Positions 18,001-28,900 of a stretch of DNA of 50,263 bases are shown piece after piece. Each line of letters starts with the position of its first letter. Within the stretch, counting starts at the first letter, position 1. Source of the stretch: a virus; IMG/VR virus record IMGVR_UViG_3300022594_000008, positions 1-50,263 of that record; one strand, given 5' to 3'. A program made the translations under genes and the position numbers. The notes under the pieces are model-generated. The model made no database searches. It saw only the letters and a program-made list of their open reading frames with translations, and had not been told where the DNA came from.

Positions 18001-21000
18001 ATTATTCGTCGTAGTCCGTATGTACAAAACGTTACCGCATTTGGTGACGGCTGTGCGGCTTTAAAAATTGACGGAACTCTACACAACGGCGGTAACAAAT
18101 CTATTGTTGCTAACGACTTTACACACATTGTTAACGACGGTATTGGTGTGTGGTGTACAGGTCCAGGTGCATTGACTGAAGTTGTTTCAGTATTCTCATA
18201 CTACGGTTATACAGGTTATTTTGCAGACGCTGGCGGACGTATTCGCGGTACTAACGGTAACACTTCATATGGTACATATGGCGTTATTAGTGCTGGTTAC
18301 GATACTACAGAAGTTCCAGTGACCGGAATTATTTTCAACCAATCAAGCCAAGTACAAGCGACTATTCAACAATCATACGGTTCAAATAGTCAGTTATTAA
18401 GATTACAATACAACAACGCAGGTTCTGGTTACTATACAACAACTACTAATTTGATAAATTATTCAAATAACTTTGTTGGCGCAAGCTGGCAAAGTGATGG
18501 TTATGTTACCTATTCAAAAGTTAATATTGCACCTTCAGGTTTAACAGAAGCATGGACTATTACAGGCCAAAGCGGACTTGCTAATGCATCATATTTTTAT
18601 CAAAATATAAGTGTGCCAGCAAGCGGTGGATTGTTTACCTATGTTACTCCACTAAACGTTTCAGGTACTGGTGCTGGAGCACAATTTAATATTACTGTAA
18701 CAAGTACTGCTTATGTAGTTCAAATTGTTAACCCAGGTTCTGGATATGCTGTAACAAACCAACTATATGTTCCAGGCGGTCAGCTAGGTGGTGTTAACAA
18801 CGTTAACGATTGTATCATTACTGTAAATGCGTTATCTGGTAGCGGAATTCAACAAATATCTGTAACAGGTACAGTTCCTACTGGAAGTGCATTTAACTAT
18901 ACACTAAGTTTATTTGTTAAACAAGGTACTGCTACAACTATTGATTTAGATGCAATTTATTCTGGTTCACGTACAGTAACAAGTAGCATCAGTTATAATT
19001 TCTTAACTGGCAGAATTACACCAAGCAGTGACGGTGTTGGTTTCTTACCAACACAATACGGTGCAATAAATCAACAATTAGCGTCAACAGATGCTACTGC
19101 TGGTTGGATACGTTTGTGGTTTGCTGTGAACGATACAACAGGCCTAAACACTCAATTACAATTTAGAGTTAACCCAAGAGGTAAGAGCGGTGCAATTAAC
19201 CAGTATACTTATGTATACGGATCACAGGCTGAAATTTCAACACCTACATACACACCAAGCTTCTATCTTGAAGTAGCTAACGTTTCAAAATACACAGCGT
19301 ATGCTAACTTTAACGTATCGGGCGCAGGTACAGGTGCTATTATTGTTGGAGACGAAACTAGAAGCAGAAGCGTTTTCAATACTCGCATCACAACCGATTC
19401 ATTAGGCGTAACAGGTGGTGCAGGATTCTTAACAGCTAGTAACAACGCTCAAGGCGGTAACACATTGTTTGTTCAATTAGCACAATCAGATACTAATACA
19501 AACAGTAACTATACTGGTATGCGTGTTGTAATTAACAGCGGTACTGGAGCAGGTCAATACGGTTATATTTCTTATTATAACAGCACTACTAAAAATGCGT
19601 ATGTATTAAAAGAATCATTTAATATTCTAAACGTTACTAGCACTTCAAATGCAGGTTCAACTTTTAACTTAGGCGTTAACGCAGTAACTGACACGTTGTA
19701 TCAAAACATGCCAGTGCAGTTTATTCCTACATATTTCACTACTGGTATTACATCAACAAGTTTGAATCAAACTTTAGTAACTGCAACAGTTGGCGGCATA
19801 GTTGATACAATGACTGTTACTAGTACGCAAGGTTTTTATGTAAACATGCCGATATTCTTTACAGCTACCGGCAACCAATCGATTTTTGCAACAGTATCTC
19901 AAGGTTATAACTATTATATTTCTGCAATTTTAGATGCTACAACTATTCAGATTACTGATCAGCCTTACGGTTCTGTTTGGAATCTGTCATCTGCTACAGG
20001 TACATTTACTTTAAATTACCCTGCTAATAATAGTTACTTACAAGGCTCAACTACTAACATGGTTGTAAACTATCCAATACAGTTTACAGGTACAGCGTTA
20101 GGCGGCATCACTGTAGGAACAACTTATTACATCCTTGATGTTATTGATAGCAATAACTTTACAATCAGCGGAAGTTTACAAAACATAACTGTAACAGGTA
20201 CCAACACTGGTTCAAATACTCTAGTAACTAGCTCAACAGCTGGATTATTACCATTGAATCCAATTGTATTTGGTGCGCCTGTGTTTGATGCAATAACAGC
20301 TGACTTCAAATATTACATCAGTGCTATTGTAAACGCGACAACATTTAAAGTTGCATCGAGTATTATTCGTGTACAAGCAACAGCTACAGCCGCAGTTAGT
20401 AACTTGATTACTGTTTCAAGTACTGCTGGTTTTGTTGCCAATAACCCAATTAAGTTTTCAGGAACTAGTTTTGGTGGAATAGAAAACGAAAAAGTTTACT
20501 ACATTTCTGTTGTTAACGATGCTACAACATTTACAATTAGTGCAACCCCTGGCGCAAGTGCTGTAACATTAGCAAGTGCCGCAGGCTTGATGACTGCTAA
20601 TACTTGTCCATCAGAAGTAACAATGTCAGGTGGTTCAGGTAGTATGGTTGGTGTAACTTGTACAAGTAAGACATCATTAAGTCTTGGTTCTGGAACAATG
20701 AACGCTACATTCTCAACTAGTTTGTTTGGCGGAGTTACACTAGGTACAACTTACTATATTAATTCACTTAGCTCTACGTCATTTACAGTTTCGACCGCTC
20801 CAGGAACTGGTATAGCAATTGGCTTAACTACAAAAACTGGTTCAATGAACCTTGCGGCGGCTGGATGGGATCATATTAATCCTGGTCAACCTATCGTAAG
20901 CGTACTAGACAACTCAAGTGTGTATTACATTGAACCTAGAACAGTTTATTCTCCTCCACCTTTTTCACAAGCATCAGTTGCTAGCGGAAGTGTAGTCGGT

Positions 21001-22929
21001 CTTGCGGCGGGAACTTTCTGGCAAGCTATGGCCTACGGAAATGGATTATGGGTTGCAATTCCATCAGGAAACGCTACGGGTGCGTACAGCACTACTGGAA
21101 CTTCTTGGACAGCATTAAACTTACCAGCTGTGGCAAGTTGGACAGACATTGATTACGGAAACGGTTACTGGGTTATTGTAAACTCTGGTACTAATACCGC
21201 ATACGTAAGTAAATCTAATGGCGCAGGTTGGACAGCAACTACATTGCCTGCTACAACTTCTTGGAGTAATCAAGCCTACGGTAACGGCGTGTTTGTAGTA
21301 ATAGCAACTGGAACTAATAATTCTGCCTATAGCACAAACTACGGATATACATGGAGTGCAGGATCTGGACTTCCAAACCAAGCATGGAGTGGAATTACAT
21401 ACGGTGCTGGATTGTTTGTTGCAGTAGCAAGTGGAACCAACGTTGCGGCCTACAGCAGAAACGGTGGTGCAACATGGATTCAAGTAACTTTACCATCAAA
21501 TACTACATGGAATAGTGTAGCCTACGGAAATAACTTGTTTGTAGCAGTATCAAATACATCAAACACAACAGCATATTCTGTTGATGCAGTTAACTGGTAT
21601 AGCTCTAACTTGCCAATCATGGCTGATAAAGTTGTATACGGTCAGGGTGTGTTTTTGGCACTATCGGCTAACAACACACAAGCATACACTTCAGATGACG
21701 GTATTAACTGGACTCCAAGAACAGTGTCAGCAGATGCATACACCGCGGCCGCATTTGGTTACGCGGCAACAACTAATATTGGACAATTTGTAACATTATC
21801 TGGAACAAATAAAGCGTCGAGTATTTCAGCTGGTGCAAGAACAAAAGGTCGAGCACTAGTAACGTCTGGCGTTATTACTGGCATTAACGAGTTTGAACCA
21901 GGCTCTGGATATACAGCTCCTCCAACTATTATCTTTACTGATCCTAACGTAACAACACTAGCAACAGTTGAGGCAAGATTAAGTAATGGTACTTTAGGAA
22001 GCCCAACATTTATTAATAGAGGATCTGGTTATAATACTAGTTCAACTATTGTAAAAATTACAGGTAACGGATATGCAGACACATATCAAACAGGTTTACA
22101 AATTATTTTGAATAATTTAACACGTTTACCTGCACCAGGCGATAACTTGGTTATTGCAGGCGTTTCTCAAGTGTACAAAGTTACAAGTGCATACAGCGTT
22201 TATAATACAACTGTTCCAAACTTGGAAGCTAACGTAAGCGTAAGTCCTGCAATTACTACTGCTAACTCAACAGCTAACGGTACACAGGTAAGTATTCGTT
22301 CGTTGTATAGTCAAGCACGTTTAACCAACCACGACTTCTTGAACATTGGTTACGGCGACCAAGCTAATTCAAACTACCCAGGTTTCCCACTTGCAGGATA
22401 CACCGCAGTTTCAAACAATCAAACAGTTGAAACTAACTATGGTCGTGTATTCTATACCAGTACAGACCAGGACGGTAACTTCAAAGTTGGTAACTTGTTT
22501 GGAGTTCAGCAAGCAACTGGTATTGTTACATTGAGTGCTAGCCAATTTGGATTGACAGGTTTGAGCAGTTTGAGCTTGGGCGGTATTGCTGTTGGTGGAT
22601 CTAGTGTAACTATTACGCAATTCAGTACAGATCAATCGTTTACTGCAAATACGGATTCAATTATCCCAACACAGAAAGCAGTTAAAGCATACTTAACTAG
22701 TCGTTTAAGTCAAGGTGGTTCAAACACGTTCACTGGACAGTTAATTGCTGGTACTGTTATTGTTGGCGGAGCACAGTATATTAAGAGTTCTGTGCCTAAC
22801 GGAGTTACTGGATCTAGAGTAAGAATGGCTAGCAAAGTGTATATAAATGCAAACGGTGTAGACGGAAATATGGCGGCTTTAGACATGTTTATGAAACACG
22901 CAATGCATAAATCGTTTAACCAAACCTAA
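15031..22929 (+). CDS. Giant tail-fibre protein 1 (CBM5/12-like repeats, beta-helix, BNR-like propeller)
   Basis: A 2632-aa protein. Residues ~14-467 hold seven CBM5/12-like units of the form W-x4-Y-x2-G-D-x-V-x-Y-x-G-x-x-Y-x-C...HTS...W, with a spacer between units six and seven. A DKPWKTIAYA segment (near 535) opens a beta-helix or pectin-lyase-like core. One TQRDLGYVIDALVYDM module lies near 597, VKTGTYLEPLPITVP near 740, and a conserved block with RNGSGLRNMTF and LHNGGNKSIVANDF at ~939-1100. Residues ~1550-1950 repeat a LITV...YYI...FTVS unit. Residues ~1987-2270 are a propeller-like set of YGNGxFVAV...AYSxxGxxW blades. The C-terminus (TDQDGNFKVGNLFGVQQ) is shared with the next gene. Likely a distal, glycan-binding fibre. 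Confidence 0.75.
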   Translation: MASEFKIGRLRYTWTGPWVAATQYSQDAVVQFDGKMYVCLVPHTANATDFYADLYATPFSYWQLVLDGKKFLGPWSTSTKYNLGNIVIFAGKTYYCSTKHTSTTFAADVANWTVYTESLNWNTSWAPNTVYGLNDIVKYGGIVYKCIANHTSAANITLGLENDQSSWTIVNKGIEFKSVWAVGYRYKSGDLVRDGADLWLTSSGHTSTGTFDLTKWTLFMPGQENTGTWDPALVYQLGDTVNYGGYSYQCITANTVYDPTANANTGNPPSVDSADWLLLNMSYELAGSWIGSKKYKVGDVINKHGMNFVAIADNQGRDPTAFIVTGSYVADGSSGQTVVLASSSGLQPGMIVSGVGFTAGQTISTIVNGTTITVSRAADGALTDGQVLSFIGLNYLYWNILTPGTSWYSTWAPNTQYTIGDIVVWQNTTYVCIQNNTASFANGVGNRPDFDTSYTYWVYYVPHARKNALNTLGDIEAYDSGAYSAIPIGTNTYTLQANNSKLRWQFTNSVPAIYYVSDKIGRDVTTEGWGQTWDKPWKTIAYACSIVGQGQYYPNATALINANRRWLIQETYEWMLYQIANNTSPFTSSVSLNASKTQRDLGYVIDALVYDMQRGGNSQIVAATLAYFAFGGTTQLFNSSVSSQISYYVATLTKLSSLITNNVIPQLNPGTNYQQLMGFTPLVTQVTGLTPAEPSNMMTGDVGAQNTAISLLNIVTRVLTAQDASLLPAQNTGCTATIFVKTGTYLEPLPITVPENVAIVGDELRGVTVEPLVSIVTTATATNALSDLITVTSTTGMADQMPIQFVSPNVSTAIVYSAFGGLTAGQTYWIIGTTITPTQFAVALSPTVTFTGSTSNGSAVVTDISNFYGLIVGATVSGGGIPLNTTILSVGTTTITLSKVVLSTRINISLQATGAMAQLTDYVGGNMTVYAGDSLKDMFRLRNGSGLRNMTFAGLKGSLSAQDQFFLQRPTGGSYACLDPGQGPTDTQAWIIRRSPYVQNVTAFGDGCAALKIDGTLHNGGNKSIVANDFTHIVNDGIGVWCTGPGALTEVVSVFSYYGYTGYFADAGGRIRGTNGNTSYGTYGVISAGYDTTEVPVTGIIFNQSSQVQATIQQSYGSNSQLLRLQYNNAGSGYYTTTTNLINYSNNFVGASWQSDGYVTYSKVNIAPSGLTEAWTITGQSGLANASYFYQNISVPASGGLFTYVTPLNVSGTGAGAQFNITVTSTAYVVQIVNPGSGYAVTNQLYVPGGQLGGVNNVNDCIITVNALSGSGIQQISVTGTVPTGSAFNYTLSLFVKQGTATTIDLDAIYSGSRTVTSSISYNFLTGRITPSSDGVGFLPTQYGAINQQLASTDATAGWIRLWFAVNDTTGLNTQLQFRVNPRGKSGAINQYTYVYGSQAEISTPTYTPSFYLEVANVSKYTAYANFNVSGAGTGAIIVGDETRSRSVFNTRITTDSLGVTGGAGFLTASNNAQGGNTLFVQLAQSDTNTNSNYTGMRVVINSGTGAGQYGYISYYNSTTKNAYVLKESFNILNVTSTSNAGSTFNLGVNAVTDTLYQNMPVQFIPTYFTTGITSTSLNQTLVTATVGGIVDTMTVTSTQGFYVNMPIFFTATGNQSIFATVSQGYNYYISAILDATTIQITDQPYGSVWNLSSATGTFTLNYPANNSYLQGSTTNMVVNYPIQFTGTALGGITVGTTYYILDVIDSNNFTISGSLQNITVTGTNTGSNTLVTSSTAGLLPLNPIVFGAPVFDAITADFKYYISAIVNATTFKVASSIIRVQATATAAVSNLITVSSTAGFVANNPIKFSGTSFGGIENEKVYYISVVNDATTFTISATPGASAVTLASAAGLMTANTCPSEVTMSGGSGSMVGVTCTSKTSLSLGSGTMNATFSTSLFGGVTLGTTYYINSLSSTSFTVSTAPGTGIAIGLTTKTGSMNLAAAGWDHINPGQPIVSVLDNSSVYYIEPRTVYSPPPFSQASVASGSVVGLAAGTFWQAMAYGNGLWVAIPSGNATGAYSTTGTSWTALNLPAVASWTDIDYGNGYWVIVNSGTNTAYVSKSNGAGWTATTLPATTSWSNQAYGNGVFVVIATGTNNSAYSTNYGYTWSAGSGLPNQAWSGITYGAGLFVAVASGTNVAAYSRNGGATWIQVTLPSNTTWNSVAYGNNLFVAVSNTSNTTAYSVDAVNWYSSNLPIMADKVVYGQGVFLALSANNTQAYTSDDGINWTPRTVSADAYTAAAFGYAATTNIGQFVTLSGTNKASSISAGARTKGRALVTSGVITGINEFEPGSGYTAPPTIIFTDPNVTTLATVEARLSNGTLGSPTFINRGSGYNTSSTIVKITGNGYADTYQTGLQIILNNLTRLPAPGDNLVIAGVSQVYKVTSAYSVYNTTVPNLEANVSVSPAITTANSTANGTQVSIRSLYSQARLTNHDFLNIGYGDQANSNYPGFPLAGYTAVSNNQTVETNYGRVFYTSTDQDGNFKVGNLFGVQQATGIVTLSASQFGLTGLSSLSLGGIAVGGSSVTITQFSTDQSFTANTDSIIPTQKAVKAYLTSRLSQGGSNTFTGQLIAGTVIVGGAQYIKSSVPNGVTGSRVRMASKVYINANGVDGNMAALDMFMKHAMHKSFNQT
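15070..16430 (+). repeat. Seven CBM5/12-like units in giant fibre 1 (6 + spacer + 1)
   Basis: Seven ~45-60-residue units carry an opening W, a Y, a G-D/N-x-V turn, a Y/F-x-G-x-x-Y-x-C strand, and often a HTS and a closing W. Units one to six are contiguous, then about 80 residues intervene (including a GMIVSGVGFTAGQTIS module) before unit seven. The same 6+1 arrangement recurs in giant fibre 2. In known proteins this fold binds chitin-like or other polysaccharides. Confidence 0.65.
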
Positions 22930-22960
22930 GCGAAAGCTAAAAACTAATAAATCAGAGTAA

Positions 22961-22968
22961 GATAAATA
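22961..22968 (+). promoter_or_regulatory. Late promoter box GATAAATA before giant fibre 2
   Basis: GATAAATA differs from T4 TATAAATA only at the first base. With T4 spacing the transcript starts near 22974, leaving a ~12-nt leader that just contains the GAGGA ribosome-binding site of the 4237-codon gene. Confidence 0.65.
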
Positions 22969-22985
22969 CTTAGAGGAACAATAAA

Positions 22986-25900
22986 ATGGCAGAATTTAAA
23001 TTAGGTAGAATTAAGTTTGTGTACCAAGGCGCTTGGGCACCAAGCACTTCATACGTTGTAGACGACGTAGTTACGGTAGGCGGCAAATCGTATATTTGTG
23101 TTAGATCTAACACATCAAGTGCGACATTTGCAACAGACTTAAATGCTGTTCCAACAAACTGGAACATTGTAGCTGACGGTACTCGTTGGTTAGGAGCATG
23201 GACAGCATCTACTTATTATCAACTAGGTGACCAAGTCCAGTGGGGCGGCACTGTATACCAGTGTACAACAGCTCATACTAGCGCGACCTACACAACACCA
23301 ACTTACTTAGGTTTAGAAACAGATCAAAGTAAATGGGTAGCATTTGCTACTAGTGTATATTGGGCTAATGCTTGGGCAACTAGCACACGATATAAAGTTC
23401 GTGATTTAGTTACATACGGCGGTTACACATACTTGTGTAATACTGCTCACATTTCTGCCTCAACAACTGCATCTGGTTTAGAAAATGACATTGCCAAGTG
23501 GGATGTATTTAATGCAGGTATCATTTATCGCAATTCATGGTCAGGAAGCAGTGTAAAATATCGTTTAAATGATGTTGTTACATACGGCGCTGACTTATTC
23601 ATTTGTACAACAGCACACGTTTCGACAGGAACTGCTCTTGACGGAACAAAATTTAGTTTATTTGTAAGTGGATTTGAGTTTGTAAACTCATGGAACGGTT
23701 CTACAAATTATAAATTAGGCGACATGGTTACCTATGGTGGTAACAGCTATACTGCAATTCAAAATAACATCAATCAGAATCCAAGTACAGCAACTACTTA
23801 CTGGACACCATACACAACTGGTTTCAGTTTCCAAGGAGACTGGAACAGTTCATCAACATATTTGATCGGTAGTGTTGTTCGTGTTAACGGTTATACATAC
23901 CTAGCAACAGCTGACAATACAAATCAATCTCCACCTAACACAACATACTGGCAGTTATTAAACTCTGGTATGAAATGGAATCCAATTCAGGGTACATATA
24001 CTGCACAAGCTGGTACAAACCTAGTTGGTACTGGTACTGGAGCAAAGTTTGATATAACAAGAATTAATACAAAATATACAGTAACAGTTACATCTGGACA
24101 AGCAGGTTCAGGTTATGCAGTTAATGATACTATTAAGATTTTAGGTACAGCACTAGGCGGCCTAAGTCCTTCAAACGATTTAACAATTACAGTTACAGGT
24201 ATTTCAACAGGTGCAGTTAGTACTGTATCAGTTAGCGGTATTTCAGTAACATGGACAACTGAAACAGCGTATGTTGCAGGTGACGTAACATTCTGGAACG
24301 TAAGTAGTTACATTTGCGTAAGCGCACACGTAGCAGGATCTGGTAATCGTCCTGATAATGATTTAACAGGAACATACTGGAACTTATTAGCATCTGGTAC
24401 TGAACAAGCAGTCCTAACTACACAAGGCGACATGTTCTACTACGGTAGTAACGGTCCAACACGTTTGCCAATTGGTACAGACGGACAAGTATTACGTGTA
24501 AACGGAAACGTTCCAGCATGGCAATATTATGGACAGATCAACAACGTAGTATATGTTGCCCCAACAGGTACCGATACACTAGTAAACGGCCAAGGTACAA
24601 CTATTGATAAGCCTTGGTTAACTGTTCGCTATGCGGCTAAACAAGTAGAAGACGGTTATTTAAACACAAGCACTCGCGATTTGTTAATTAGAAACAAACA
24701 ATTCTTGATGAAAGAAATTAGTGCTTATGTAGTTTACAACTATACATTTAACATTACTGCTACCGTTGCATCTAACAACAGACTTACAGTAGCGGCTGGT
24801 GCCGGTTATCAAGCTACAACAACCAATATGACAGTTGGTATGCCAATCAAATTTAACGTATCGGCTGGCGGATTAACAGCAGGCCAGACTTATTATGTGT
24901 TGGCAATTGTTGATGCAACTCATTTTACAGTTACAGCAACACCAGGCGGTGCTGTAGCAGTTACATTAACAGATAGTTCTACAGCAAATATTGCTTCTTT
25001 AGTCTACGATGCAACTAAATGTGAACGCGACGTTGGTTACTTAGTAGAAGCAATGGCATTTGACATTAGCCACGGCGGCAACTCTAAGAACTATGCGGCC
25101 GCACAAAGTTATTTCTCAAATGGTAGTTTTATTACAACAGCATTTGGATATCAAGCGCCACAAAGTTTAGCAAGTTATGTATATCTAAGAGACTTCGCTG
25201 TTCCTTCAGTGCTAGCACAAACAGCTCCAGCAACAAATTATCAATCACTAACAGCAGTAAGCTCTCCAGCTTCACAAATTACTGATAGTTCGTTGACAGC
25301 AGAAACTGGATCAACAGCTAAAGTTCAAGATTTGTTAAGAATTGTTACTAACGCAATTCAATTAGCAACTAACGCATACATTCCTGCACTAGTTAATCCA
25401 AACACAACAATTAGTGTTAAGACTGGTACATACAATGAAATTCTTCCAATCGTTGTTCCAGCATTTACAGCTATCGTTGGCGACGAATTACGTAGTACAG
25501 TTATTCAACCTGCACAGCCTATCGGAAACTTAGTAAACGACAAGCCAAAATCAATTGCGGCTATGAAACGTATTCAAGCAATCTTACCTAGTTTGATCAG
25601 CAATGCAACTATTTCTGTTTCAAGCGGTAACACACAAACTCAAGTTAAATCATTGCCAGCAGGTAGTGTTGGTAGTACAGCGGCAGTTGCAAGTGTTAAA
25701 ACAAATGCAGAATTGATTTATGACATTGTTTCTAACGGTACAAGCAACGTTCCAAGTTTTGTATTACCAACTGTAACAGGTTATAACACATCGTTCTTGT
25801 CAGGATACGGCGATGGTAAAGCACAGATTGTGCAAAACTATCAGTTCATCAAAGATGAAATTTCTGCTTATCTAAACGTTAACTACAACTCAGTATGGAC

Positions 25901-28900
25901 AGCATTAGGCGCAACAGGTCAGGCCTTGTGTACACGTGACGTTGGTTACATTTTAGATGCAATACAATATGACATGACATACGGTGGTAATACACAGTCA
26001 TTAATTGTTGGTAGTTCATACTATAGCAACTATATTTTAACTATTGCAGGAACAGAAAAAACAGCAACTTTAGCGGCTTATACACGTTTACAAACAATCG
26101 TAGGTCAAATTGTTACTAAGACTTCTGTAACACCAAGTGCTGGTAACTCAACTTCGCAAGTAACTACAGGTACAGCAGGTTCAGCAGGCGCAAGTACATT
26201 TGCTCAAGCTCGTGTTGGCGATACTATTAGCTGGATTACAAATGGTACAGCACCAACTGCAACTTACCCAACAGCGGCTATTGCACTAACAAGTTCTGCA
26301 CTACAAGCTTCTTACAATGCACTACAAGCCGCTCGTACAGAAATTCAAAACGATACAACATCGTGGGTTAAGAAATTCTATCAAAATATGAACTTCAACT
26401 CAGTGACTTGTGCTCGTGACGCAGGTTTAATTGTTGATGCACTAAGTTATGACTTAGTATTTGGTAGCAACTTTGCAAGTATTACAGTTGGCCGTTCTTA
26501 CAACAGAAACATTGCTAGCGTAAACGTAGTACGCACAAGTCAATTAGCGGCTGAATTAGGTTCAATTAACTTTATCAAATATAAAGCTAAACACATTGCA
26601 GGCGCAGGTGCTACTGCACAGATTTCAAATATTATCGATGACATCACCGGTTATATCACTGGTGGTGCTACTCCTCGATACGTATGGCCAGATCCTAGCA
26701 ATATCACAACAGGTAATGCGGCCGCGGCTAAACTTATTTGGCAAAACAAGGCATTCATACAAGCTGAAGTAGCGGCATATTTAAGTGCAAACTACAGTTC
26801 AGTATGGACTAGTATTGTTCAAGCAACCTGCACTCGTGACGTTGGCTATATTATTGATGCACTACGCTACGATATAACATACGGTGGTAACTGGGCTAGC
26901 TTGAAGGCAGGTAAAGCATATTATTCATATGTTGATGGCTCGCTATTAATTGCGGCAGGCGAAAAAACCGCAACATTGGCCGCAATGACTTTAGTTAGTA
27001 CCATTGGCCAAGCTATTGCATCAGGCGGAGCATACTCTGCATTGCAAGGCAGTGTTTCTCGTGTAACAGGTACTAACGGTACTTCGACTCAAGCAACAAC
27101 TGTATCTAATTTGATGACAATTATTTCAAATGTTATCACAAGCGGCAATACAACAGGTGTTCCAACAGTTTCAATTACTACTATTGCTGGTACAACTACA
27201 TTTACAACTAGTTCAGCACACGGATTAAAAGTAAATGATTTAGTTATTCCACAATCAACTGCTAACGGTTTAACAAGCGGAACAATTTATTACGTTGCTA
27301 GCACACCGTTAACAACAACATTTACATTAGCCGCTAGCTTTGGTGGTTCGGCACTAACAACATTTACTAACGGTACTGGTTTAACAATCACCGCTGAAAT
27401 TAACGTGTTGCCAGATACAAGCACAGCAAGTACTACAACTGTTGCTGGTTACACAACATTGAGTGCTAACCGTGCAACATTACAAACAGCAGTAACATCA
27501 TTTATTGCAACAACTTATCCAAACCTAGTATATAATTCAGGATTGTGTGCTCGTGATGTTGGTTATATTATTGACGCTATTGGTTACGATATAATGTTAG
27601 GCTCAAACTTCCAAACTGTTAAGTCTGGAATGAGCTATTATGAAGCACAAGCAAGTAAGGTAATTGCTTCACAAAGATCTCAGACTATTGCTTCATACAA
27701 CTATCTAGCAAGTCAAATTGCTACAACATTAGCAAGTAACGCAACAGCGGCTGGCCTAGCTAATACAAGTATGGCATTGGTGGTTAGCATTTTAACTAAC
27801 GGTATTGGTGAAACTCCAGAAGTACACGGTACAGTAACTTACAACAACACACTATCGACCATCCAAGGCGTAGATATTCTTCGTGCTAACGTTAACTTCT
27901 TAGCATACGAAGCTAGTGCATACATCAGTGCAAGCTACGGTGGAACAGTTACAACTACAACAGCAAGCGGTAACTTGTATACAACTAGTGCGGCTCATAA
28001 TTTTGTAGTTGGTGACCCAGTTGTATTCTCTGGTACTGCTATTTCTAACAGTGGTATCACTGTTGGAACACAATATTATGTGTTAACAGCTCCAAGTACA
28101 ACAACATTTACATTAACAGCAACACAATTTAGCACAACACCAGTTACAATTAGTTCAAACGGTACTGGTTCTATGACTGTTAAATATTCATACAGTCTTG
28201 CTAAGTGCTTGCGTGACACTACAAGTTTCGTCGACGCTATCACATACGATATGCGCTATCTAGGAAACTACAAGTCATTACGTGCGGCTAGATTGTACAA
28301 TAATGCAGTTGCTGGTTCTATTTCTGAAAACATGTTCTTAGTACGTAACGGAACTGGTCTACGCAATATGACATTGAGCGGTTTGACTGGATATCTAAGC
28401 AACGTAAACAGCTATGGTACAAAACGTCCAACAGCTGGTGCGTATGCAAGTTTAGATCCAGGCTTTGGTCCAAACGACAGCAACGTATGGATCGTTACAC
28501 GTTCATGCTATACACAAAACTGTACTATGTTTGGTTATGCTTGCGTAGGTGCAAAAGTTGACGGTGCATTACATAACGGCGGTAACCGTTCTATGGTTGC
28601 TAACGACTATACAACAATTATTGGCGACGGTATTGGTTACTGGGTAACTGGATCTAACGCTCTTGCTGAATTGGTTTCAGTGTTTAACTACTATGGTTAT
28701 GCTGGTTACCTAGCAGAATTAGGTGCTCGTATCCGTGCTACTAACGGTAACAGTTCATATGGTACATATGGTGTTATTGCTGAAGGCGTTGATACTTATG
28801 AAGTACCAGTTTACGGCAATATCAATAATAGATATTTCCAAGCATTAGTTTCAAATACAGTAACTGACAGTACTAACCAAGTATTGCGTTTAGAATATTC

